DNA of 10,269 bases from an uncultured Saprospiraceae bacterium (GTDB lineage Bacteria; Bacteroidota; Bacteroidia; Chitinophagales; Saprospiraceae): positions 1 through 10,269 of the forward strand of contig CALCMV010000459.1 of NCBI GenBank assembly GCA_937967535.1. The letters run 5' to 3'. Shown in pieces: positions 5,718-10,269 of this stretch. A program made the translations under genes and the position numbers. Below the pieces are notes generated by a model. It was not told where the DNA came from. It was given only the letters and a program-made list of their open reading frames with translations, and searched no databases. Within the stretch, counting starts at the first letter, position 1. The number at the start of each line of letters is the position of its first letter.

Positions 5718-6245
5718 TTATTTTATATTTTTAATTTTCTGTAATTCTTCCCAAATGGGATTTATTGCGTCTTCTTCTTCTTGCATTGCATTTTCTCCGA
5801 GAAAATTGAGGGTTTCCGAATTACAAGTCGGTTCGCCTTCAGCATCAGCACAAGGTACTTTACGAATCGGTACACTCAAAGCAATAAACTCGTAAAAATG
5901 CAAGGTCAAATTCAGTTCGGTTTCGCCGGGCATCAAATAGATGACTTGTTCTTCTTCGCCCGGATTTTCAGTAAATTTGACCAGTAATTGCTCTGTGCCT
6001 TCAATTGGCAGCTTGCCTTCCTCTCCACACAAATCACAAAGCGTCTTCATTGTACCCGAAAAATCAACATCCAAGACCATCATGTTTGGACGTTTATCTA
6101 AATCTACCTTAATTTCTACATTTCCATCATGCAAATATGACTCTTCAAAATGCTGGAAAAACTCGGCATCCACTTTAAATGTAAGTTCGTGCAGACCATC
6201 TTTTAGCCCTTTAAATGGAATCGAATATTGTCCTAGATTTTTCAC
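5718..6245 (-). CDS. DUF177 (YceD-like) protein, rRNA/L32-linked
   Basis: A 175-residue DUF177/YceD-family protein. The family nearly always sits beside rpmF and has been linked to 23S rRNA accumulation in plants and bacteria; its exact biochemical role is not settled. Visible features are a beta-rich N-terminal part, the paired cysteines LCDLCG (69-74) and C132/C141, which could bind a metal together, and the C-terminal INPIWEELQKIK (161-172), the counterpart of the family's DPRWxxLxxL motif. The start is GTG (6243-6245): the codon directly upstream in frame is TAA, and the next in-frame ATG is at residue 55, so no other start is possible. A Bacteroidota-type promoter lies 30-60 bp upstream, giving a leader of roughly 25 nt. 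Probably co-transcribed with rpmF. Confidence 0.9.
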   Translation of the reverse strand: MKNLGQYSIPFKGLKDGLHELTFKVDAEFFQHFEESYLHDGNVEIKVDLDKRPNMMVLDVDFSGTMKTLCDLCGEEGKLPIEGTEQLLVKFTENPGEEEQVIYLMPGETELNLTLHFYEFIALSVPIRKVPCADAEGEPTCNSETLNFLGENAMQEEEDAINPIWEELQKIKNIK

Positions 6246-6275
6246 TTATACGTAACTTTTCAAAAAACATGAGCG

Positions 6276-6307
6276 CAAAGATAAGGAAATTGATAATGAT
6301 TTGCAAA
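6276..6307 (-). promoter_or_regulatory. Bacteroidota-type promoter for DUF177-rpmF
   Basis: Reading the minus strand, TTTG (complement of 6304-6307) is followed after 20 bases by TATCTTTG (complement of 6276-6283). This fits the primary sigma factor consensus of Bacteroidota, TTTG/TAnnTTTG spaced by about 19-21 bases. Transcription would start near 6269, about 25 nt before the GTG start codon. It is the clearest promoter in the window. Confidence 0.75.
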
Positions 6308-6391
6308 AAATATTTCCATTGGGTTTGGGGAAATATTTAACTGCCAACATGATTTTGACTTTTTTTATTATAAAAAACAAATATTCATTAC

Positions 6392-6399
6392 TATCTTTG
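6392..6399 (+). promoter_or_regulatory. possible -7 element (TATCTTTG) facing the I42 gene
   Basis: TATCTTTG on the plus strand matches the Bacteroidota -7 consensus TAnnTTTG exactly. No TTTG lies at the expected distance upstream; the nearest good one (6354-6357) is too far. If used, the transcript would have a leader of about 240 nt through the MITE-like element before the protease inhibitor gene. Confidence 0.3.
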
Positions 6400-6471
6400 G
6401 CTAAATTAAATTTTGTAAATATAAAATTCTAACAAAATTCCTTTAACAAAATAAAAAATATTCAAAGCGTT

Positions 6472-6612
6472 TCAATGTCTTCGCCAAATTTTGAATTATG
6501 AATTTTGAATGACAAATGAATTTAAATTTTACTTTGTTTTTTACTGGTAATTATTAATTAATAAGTTAAACATTTTGTATCATTCAAAATTCAAAATTGG
6601 CGAACATATTAA
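6472..6612 (+). mobile_element. MITE-like element, copy A
   Basis: A ~141-bp AT-rich unit with imperfect terminal inverted repeats. The left end TCAATGTCTTCGCCAAATTT faces a right end whose reverse complement reads TTAATATGTTCGCCAATTTT. Both ends then continue with TTGAAT/ATTCAA motifs. The same unit occurs inverted at 9036-9177: the first 24 bases are identical, and the core 6512-6542 matches 31 bases with one difference. There is no coding capacity and no clear target duplication. It sits between the divergent DUF177 and I42 genes, ending 35 bp before the I42 ATG. Confidence 0.7.
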
Positions 6613-6647
6613 ATCTTAATGTGTGAATTTAATTGAAACTTAAACTT

Positions 6648-7043
6648 ATGAGACTATATCTGATTGGTGCATTACTTATGTTTAATTTCACTTGCAAATC
6701 GCTCAAAAACTCAAATCCCGTTTATTCATCAAGTACAAATATGGACATCAAAATAAAAGCCGGACAAACCTTTGAAATCGAATTGGAAAGCACGCCATCC
6801 TCCGGCTTTCAGTGGTTGCTTGTAGAGCCACTCGACGAAAAAATCGAATTTGTAGATACCCGCTACGACGACTCGCCCAAAGATGATTCAGAAGGATTTA
6901 TGATAAATAATGCAGTACGCGAATGGAAAGTTTTCAAAGCCCTCAAAAGCGGCGAAGCCAACCTCCAATTCAAATACGCCCAACCTTTTAACCCCGACGA
7001 CCCGGAGGCTGAGGTTCAGACTTATCCGATCATTATTGAGTAA
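6648..7043 (+). CDS. chagasin-like (I42 family) protease inhibitor, lipoprotein
   Basis: A 131-residue predicted exported protein with a chagasin-type (MEROPS I42) inhibitor domain, an immunoglobulin-like fold that blocks papain-like cysteine proteases with three loops. Visible loops are STPSSGFQW (48-56), equivalent to the NPTTGYxW loop; SEGFMINN (81-88), in the place of the Gly-rich loop; and YAQPF (110-114), equivalent to RPW/RPF but with Gln for Arg. The N-terminus has a hydrophobic stretch (3-13) ending at Cys16 (FNFTC), a weak but plausible lipobox, so the protein is probably lipid-anchored facing the periplasm or cell surface. An in-frame TTG at 6633 could add five residues, but the ATG at 6648 is preferred. 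Transcribed alone. A likely role is control of the cell's own secreted cysteine proteases or defence against foreign ones; this is an inference. Confidence 0.85.
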   Translation: MRLYLIGALLMFNFTCKSLKNSNPVYSSSTNMDIKIKAGQTFEIELESTPSSGFQWLLVEPLDEKIEFVDTRYDDSPKDDSEGFMINNAVREWKVFKALKSGEANLQFKYAQPFNPDDPEAEVQTYPIIIE

Positions 7044-7085
7044 CAGGGCTTTGGGCATTTTGGAAATTAGGCTTACTTTCATAAG

Positions 7086-7098
7086 GTGGCGAAGCCAC
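7086..7098. repeat. GTGGC-GAA-GCCAC triloop hairpin
   Basis: A perfect 5-bp, GC-rich stem with a GAA loop, 43 bp after the I42 stop codon. It has the same GC-NNN-GC closing arrangement as the hairpins at 3514-3532, 5194-5206 and 5223-5235. It lacks a T-tract. Confidence 0.6.
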
Positions 7099-7104
7099 TA
7101 CCAT

Positions 7105-7196
7105 AATGAGTAAATGAGTAAATGATAAAATGAGTAAATGTTTTTACGCTTGAGTTCATTTATTCATCTACTCATTTATTCATTTACTCATCTTTT
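7105..7196. repeat. opposing GAGTAAAT octamer arrays
   Basis: Left array (7105-7140): AATGAGTAAATGAGTAAATG followed by ATAAAATGAGTAAATG, period 8. Right array (7157-7196): CATTTATTCATCTACTC and CATTTATTCATTTACTC units. The right array is the imperfect reverse complement of the left, so the 3' trailer of the I42 transcript could fold into a long hairpin. This is the same design as in the ridA and trpS spacers with a different octamer. Confidence 0.75.
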
Positions 7197-7487
7197 GCCA
7201 AAAACGCGCAAGAGTCAAGAACGTAGAATAGGTCTTAACCCCAAAGTCTTCAGACGAATCTGTTTTTTTCCCTTTTCTTTTCCTTAGTATTTTATTTGAA
7301 AACTAATAACTAATATTATTTTTTTATTTAGTGTAAAAAACTGATTAATAATTAGTTATTTTTTAAAATCACTAAATATAATAATTTTAACTAAAGTTTT
7401 TTTATTGGAAAATATGTTTTTTTGTAGTTGGCATCAGGCGGATTTCTGTGCAAATTTGTAGTGTCAATTGGCAATACACAATTTAAA

Positions 7488-7521
7488 TAAGTGCAAGTAC
7501 AAATTCAAGTGTCAAGTTCAA
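7488..7521 (-). repeat. 34-bp dispersed repeat, copy 2
   Basis: Exact reverse complement of 963-996. It lies 106 bp upstream of the lipoprotein gene at 7628, in a spacer, as copy 1 does. The flanks show only vague AT-rich similarity, so the repeat unit is close to 34 bp or its outer parts have decayed. Confidence 0.85.
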
Positions 7522-7532
7522 TTTCAATAATG

Positions 7533-7551
7533 AATTCGCTTTCAGCGAATT
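7533..7551. repeat. AATTCGCT-TTC-AGCGAATT hairpin
   Basis: A perfect 8-bp stem with a 3-base loop, 12 bp after the 34-bp repeat and 76 bp before the next start codon. It probably lies near or in the leader of the 7628 gene. No T-tract follows. Confidence 0.65.
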
Positions 7552-7627
7552 ATAAAATCTGAAAGTGTCGCTTAGTTCAGTCCAAGCACTTAGTAAAACA
7601 TATTTTTAATCAATAAAAACTTTAACA

Positions 7628-8047
7628 ATGAAAACTTTCCAAGTAAAAGCACTTGCTTTGCTACTCTTTTTAGCCATCATACTAGCGGCAGTATCCTGCG
7701 AGCAGACGGAAGTCTTGCCTAATCCCGAAAACATTGACCATATCGAACAAAGGGCAGTATGCCCCACACCTAGCCCCTCAAGCATCACTTCTGATGAATA
7801 TAACACAGTCATTCATGTGTATATGCACCCTTATACTTCCAATCATAAGCAAATAATGTATAGGCTAAAAGACGGTGGTTTTTGGGTACCTGCAATTACG
7901 GTGAGAGCAGGGATTTGGTATTATACCATCAATAAAAACAGTGCTTGCAGTCAATATGAAGTAAGAGTAAGACAAAAATGCAACGGTGTATGGAGCAACT
8001 GGTCAACGGCAACAAGCGTCGGAGGCTCCCCTTTTACATGCTACTAA
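7628..8047 (+). CDS. small lipoprotein with fibronectin type III-like domain
   Basis: A 139-residue predicted lipoprotein. A strong signal peptide (KALALLLFLAIILAAVSC, 7-24) ends in the lipobox AVSC with Cys24 the lipidation site, followed by EQ. The rest (about 55-130) looks like a single beta-sandwich. The segment YEVRVRQKCNGVWSNWSTATS (110-130) closely resembles the F and G strands of fibronectin type III domains found in Bacteroidota surface proteins. Cys45, Cys107, Cys118 and Cys138 could form disulfides. The ATG at 7628 gives an ideal signal peptide. A good terminator follows, so it is probably transcribed alone. It shares its MKT start and SCEQ lipobox with the next gene but not the mature fold. 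Probably an anchored surface or periplasmic binding module; the ligand is unknown. Confidence 0.8.
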   Translation: MKTFQVKALALLLFLAIILAAVSCEQTEVLPNPENIDHIEQRAVCPTPSPSSITSDEYNTVIHVYMHPYTSNHKQIMYRLKDGGFWVPAITVRAGIWYYTINKNSACSQYEVRVRQKCNGVWSNWSTATSVGGSPFTCY

Positions 8048-8095
8048 CAAAGATCCCTCAAAAAAAATCGCAGTAAAGTGTGGTTGTATAAACCA

Positions 8096-8128
8096 GAGAG
8101 CAGACCCTTTGCGGTCTGTTCTCATTTT
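8096..8128 (+). terminator. rho-independent terminator after the 7628 gene
   Basis: GAGAGCAGACC (8096-8106) pairs with GGTCTGTTCTC (8113-8123), an 11-bp stem with one G-U pair and a 6-base loop, followed by ATTTTCTT. It lies 49 bp after the stop codon in the right orientation. Confidence 0.8.
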
Positions 8129-8175
8129 CTTAAAAAAATAACACTAAATGCAGTAAACCAACATCTATTTATTAA

Positions 8176-8327
8176 GAGCATGTTTGGAATTTTTCTGCCT
8201 GATAACCAATATTTTATGAACTTGGCTTCATATCGAATCAGTCACTTATCCCGATAAACTCCTTCTCCGATATTTCGCCAAAACCATAAACTATTGATTA
8301 TCAGCTTGAAAAATTCCAAACATGCTC
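8176..8327. mobile_element. 152-bp TIR element (MITE) with TAA target duplication
   Basis: The ends are perfect 20-bp inverted repeats beginning GAGCATGTTTGG (8176-8195 and 8308-8327). Imperfect complementarity continues inward for about 40 more bases on each side (CTGATAAC/ATTATCAG, ATATCG/CGATAT). TAA flanks both ends (8173-8175 and 8328-8330), as expected for a 3-bp TNA target duplication of the kind made by IS5-family (IS1031-type) transposases. There is no coding capacity, so it would be non-autonomous and moved in trans. It sits between the two SCEQ lipoprotein genes. Confidence 0.75.
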
Positions 8328-8424
8328 TAAACAAGAGAAGAAAATCAATCAAAACCCTAAGTTCTTTTACCTGATGACCTCCGAAAAAACATGGAAACAT
8401 TTATTAACATCAAAATTTTTAGAA

Positions 8425-8910
8425 ATGAAAACAGTAAAAGTAAAAAACATCTTCTTAGGTTTACTGGCAATTGTAGCACTATCTGCCATGCTGGTTTCTT
8501 GCGAACAAAACGCCCTTGAAGACCTCACACCAAACACCCAAACACAAGTCGCAGAGTTGGAAGACCGAAGTAATCTATCTACCAACATCGTCGGGACATG
8601 GTGGCACTCACATGAGGAAGACACCAACCCGACCGTAGAAAATATCTACCGTCCTGATACCTTCAATTTTCCGGCATCAAGAGGACGCAATGGATTTGAA
8701 TTTTTGCCTAATGGTGATTTTGTTTATTTCTACCCCGGTCCTACCGACCAACAGATGCAAAGTGTAGGCAGATGGAGAACATTCGGAAATCAAAATATCT
8801 TGATTTTCTTTCAACCATCAATCAACGGTCCTCAATTTCAACGATTATCAAGAATTAAGGTAATTTCTATCAACAGTAATCAATTGGTGATTGAACCCCT
8901 TAATTGGTAG
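8425..8910 (+). CDS. lipocalin-like domain lipoprotein
   Basis: A 161-residue predicted lipoprotein. The signal peptide (IFLGLLAIVALSAMLVSC, 9-26) ends in lipobox LVSC with Cys26, then EQ. After a Thr/Gln/Glu-rich linker (about 30-52) comes a domain with the layout of Bacteroidota lipocalin-like proteins: IVGTWW (55-60) as the opening strand, GFEFLPNGDFVYFY (90-103), the GRWRTF turn (115-120), ILIFF (125-129), and the closing strands LSRIKVISINSNQLVIEP (141-158). This suggests a small beta-barrel; the ligand is unknown. The frame is open 17 codons upstream to an ATG at 8374, but the ATG at 8425 gives a normal signal peptide and is preferred. A strong terminator follows. No catalytic residues are evident. 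Probably a periplasmic or outer-membrane anchored protein. Confidence 0.82.
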   Translation: MKTVKVKNIFLGLLAIVALSAMLVSCEQNALEDLTPNTQTQVAELEDRSNLSTNIVGTWWHSHEEDTNPTVENIYRPDTFNFPASRGRNGFEFLPNGDFVYFYPGPTDQQMQSVGRWRTFGNQNILIFFQPSINGPQFQRLSRIKVISINSNQLVIEPLNW

Positions 8911-8975
8911 TAGTAATTATGCTTGACCCCTCAAATTTGCATTAAGATTAACCCTTTAAATTCGCTGTGAAAACT

Positions 8976-9011
8976 AAGGGCAGGTATACTGGGACGACCT
9001 GCCCTTTTTTT
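8976..9011 (+). terminator. strong rho-independent terminator after the 8425 gene
   Basis: AAGGGCAGGT (8976-8985) pairs perfectly with ACCTGCCCTT (8997-9006) around an 11-base loop, followed by a run of T to 9011. It ends transcription of the plus-strand lipoprotein gene before the converging mnmA gene. Confidence 0.92.
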
Positions 9012-9035
9012 AAGTTTAAAAATTTAATTTGCACA

Positions 9036-9177
9036 TTAATGTGTTTGCTAAGTTTTGAATTTTGAATGAAAAATTTTAAATAATAAAAAATATTTAATTT
9101 GTTAATTATTAATTATCAACAAAAAACAAAGTAAAATTTAAATTTATTTGTTGTTCAAAATTTGGCGAAGACATTGA
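9036..9177 (-). mobile_element. MITE-like element, copy B (inverted)
   Basis: A 142-bp AT-rich unit that is the inverted counterpart of 6472-6612. Its right end (reverse complement TCAATGTCTTCGCCAAATTT) is identical to the left end of copy A. Its other end is degraded (TTAATGTGTTTGCTAAG). The 9121-9151 core matches copy A with one difference. At 9032-9043 a perfect palindrome CACATTAATGTG overlaps the outer end; copy A has a related interrupted palindrome at 6605-6623. It lies between the terminator of the 8425 gene and the mnmA stop codon, 23 bp from the latter. Confidence 0.7.
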
Positions 9178-9200
9178 GATATTAATTTTAAGCTAAAACT

Positions 9201-10269
9201 TCATCTAAGAATAATCCCCCCGCCTATCACATCATTGCCTTCATAAAACACCGCCGACTGACCGGGCGCAACACCCCTTACATTGGCGTGAAATTCGGCG
9301 CGGATTTTATCCTCACTTTCATTATGAAGCGTACTCAAAGTACCGGGGCTATTGTAGCGAATCTGCGTCACTGCCACGATGCCGTTGGGAATTTCGGCGT
9401 ATTTCATCGGGTTCAGTTGACCGATATTGGTACTATTGCGAAAGAGTTCATTCGCCTTGCCGAGTACCACCGTATTCGTTTCAGGAATAATTTCTTTGAC
9501 ATACATCGGCTCGCCGAATGCCTTGCCCAAGCCCTTGCGTTGTCCGATAGTATAAAAGGGATAACCTTGATGCTCGCCGATTACTTCACCTGCTGTATTG
9601 AGAAATGTACCGCCTGCCACACGCTCCTCCAATCCTGCTACCTGCCGCCGCAAAAATCCGCGATAATCGTTATCCGGTACAAAGCAAATCTCGTAGCTTT
9701 CGCCCTTTTTAGCTAAGTCGGTATAGCCTCTGTCATGTGCGATTTGGCGTACTTCGGGCTTGGTCAATTCTGCTAAGGGAAAGCGACTTCGCGCCATACA
9801 TTCCTGACTCAATCCCCATAAAACATAGGATTGGTCTTTGTTCAAATCCCGTGCTTTGGAAACGAAATATCGTCCGTCTTGTTGGTTTATTTTAGCATAA
9901 TGACCGGTTGCAATAAACTCACAATCAAGCGCATCTGCACGCCTGAGCATTGCCTCCCACTTGATATGCGTATTGCACAACACGCATGGGTTGGGCGTGC
10001 GTCCGGCGATATATTCATCCACAAAATTATCAATCACATAATCGCCAAAATCTTCTCGAATATCGACAATAAAATGATGAAACCCCATATTTACTGCAAC
10101 TTGTCGTGCATCATTAATCGAGTCTAGACTACAACAACCCGTTTCCTTTTTATTTCCGCCAGAATTGGCATAATCCCATGTTTTCATGGTGATACCAATT
10201 ACTTCATATCCTTGGTCATGCATCATCATAGCCGTCACCGTACTATCAATGCCGCCACTCATGGCTACC
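9201..10269 (-). CDS. mnmA: tRNA-specific 2-thiouridylase MnmA (5' end outside window)
   Basis: MnmA thiolates the wobble uridine (U34) of tRNA-Lys, -Glu and -Gln, using ATP and a sulfur relay. The reading frame runs past the right edge: before the first visible Met the frame gives Val-Ala, matching the usual VAMSGGVDS start, so a few N-terminal codons are missing. About 355 residues are visible (numbered from that Met). The PP-loop is SGGIDST (2-8). The catalytic cysteine lies in GRTPNPCVLCN (87-97, Cys93), tRNA and nucleotide contacts include ATGHYAKI (118-125), and the second catalytic cysteine is in ESYEICFVPDNDYRGFL (188-204, Cys193). The linker TIGQRKGLG (238-246) and the C-terminal beta-barrel (about 250-353, ending VIGGGIILR) are complete. 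The CCSLDSINDAR segment (43-53) is typical of the Bacteroidota form. It converges on the 8425 lipoprotein gene. Confidence 0.96.
   Translation of the reverse strand, partial: VAMSGGIDSTVTAMMMHDQGYEVIGITMKTWDYANSGGNKKETGCCSLDSINDARQVAVNMGFHHFIVDIREDFGDYVIDNFVDEYIAGRTPNPCVLCNTHIKWEAMLRRADALDCEFIATGHYAKINQQDGRYFVSKARDLNKDQSYVLWGLSQECMARSRFPLAELTKPEVRQIAHDRGYTDLAKKGESYEICFVPDNDYRGFLRRQVAGLEERVAGGTFLNTAGEVIGEHQGYPFYTIGQRKGLGKAFGEPMYVKEIIPETNTVVLGKANELFRNSTNIGQLNPMKYAEIPNGIVAVTQIRYNSPGTLSTLHNESEDKIRAEFHANVRGVAPGQSAVFYEGNDVIGGGIILR

Larger units (their letters stand above)
7044..7627. other. 584-bp spacer rich in repeats, no gene recognised
   Basis: After the I42 gene come a GTGGC-GAA-GCCAC triloop hairpin (7086-7098), opposing GAGTAAAT arrays (7105-7196), a 40-codon minus-strand open frame without a start (7183-7302), long A/T runs, an 8-bp inverted repeat ATTTAGTG/CACTAAAT (7326-7333, 7370-7377), the 34-bp dispersed repeat (7488-7521) and an 8-bp triloop hairpin (7533-7551). 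The short stem CAGA-CGAA-TCTG followed by seven T (7251-7269) is too weak to call a terminator. The promoter of the next gene must lie in the last part but is not recognisable. Confidence 0.5.

Noticed and set aside
5493..6255. Plus-strand open frames opposite rpmF and the DUF177 gene
   Set aside because: They are shadows of well-supported minus-strand genes and resemble no known protein.
7251..7269. CAGA-CGAA-TCTG followed by seven T as a terminator
   Set aside because: A 4-bp stem is too weak and it lies more than 200 bp after the nearest plus-strand stop codon.
7183..7302. Minus-strand 40-codon open frame with coding-like codons (ending FLTLARFWQKMSK)
   Set aside because: No usable start codon apart from an ATG three codons from the end, part of it is octamer repeat, and no family is recognised. 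At most a gene remnant.
8374..8424. Longer start for the lipocalin-like lipoprotein
   Set aside because: It would put 17 polar residues ahead of a complete signal peptide; the ATG at 8425 gives a standard lipoprotein signal.

Overview
The window looks like chromosomal DNA from a member of the Bacteroidota, possibly a Saprospirales/Chitinophagales-type organism; the order is a guess. The signs are AT-rich spacers, no recognisable Shine-Dalgarno sequences, at least one promoter of the Bacteroidota type (TTTG, 20 nt, TAnnTTTG) before the DUF177 gene, several small secreted lipoproteins, and the protein flavour of the housekeeping genes. It holds ten protein genes, one running off the right edge. 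I saw no tRNA, rRNA, CRISPR array or complete transposase gene.

Layout. 1-265: AT-rich spacer with a REP-like palindrome and a 14-bp inverted repeat. 266-754 (-): conserved lipoprotein of unknown function. 1152-2693 (+): pccB, carboxyltransferase subunit of an acyl-CoA (propionyl-CoA) carboxylase. 2802-6245 (-): five genes, in transcription order DUF177 protein, rpmF (L32), ridA, trpS and an FAH-family hydrolase. 6648-7043 (+): chagasin-like (I42) protease-inhibitor lipoprotein. 7628-8047 (+) and 8425-8910 (+): two small lipoproteins whose signal peptides both end in SCEQ. 9201-end (-): mnmA, the tRNA 2-thiouridylase, missing its first codons at the window edge.

The genes are mostly housekeeping: tRNA charging (trpS), tRNA modification (mnmA), the ribosome (rpmF with its usual DUF177 partner), metabolite damage control (ridA, perhaps the FAH protein) and propionyl-CoA metabolism (pccB). 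They do not form one pathway. The lipoproteins are a separate set of exported proteins.

The unusual material is between the genes. Nearly every spacer carries its own short tandem repeat, often 8 bp long (AATGNNNN, GGGTTGTY, GAGTAAAT), and often faces a reverse-complement copy of the same repeat, so that the transcript could fold into a long hairpin. On top of this there are (i) two ~140-bp inverted copies of a MITE-like element with TTCGCC/GGCGAA ends, (ii) a 152-bp terminal-inverted-repeat element flanked by TAA duplications, (iii) a 34-bp perfect repeat present twice in opposite orientation 6.5 kb apart, and (iv) several tiny hairpins with three-base loops. No new multi-gene system is evident; the repeat landscape is the part most worth following up.
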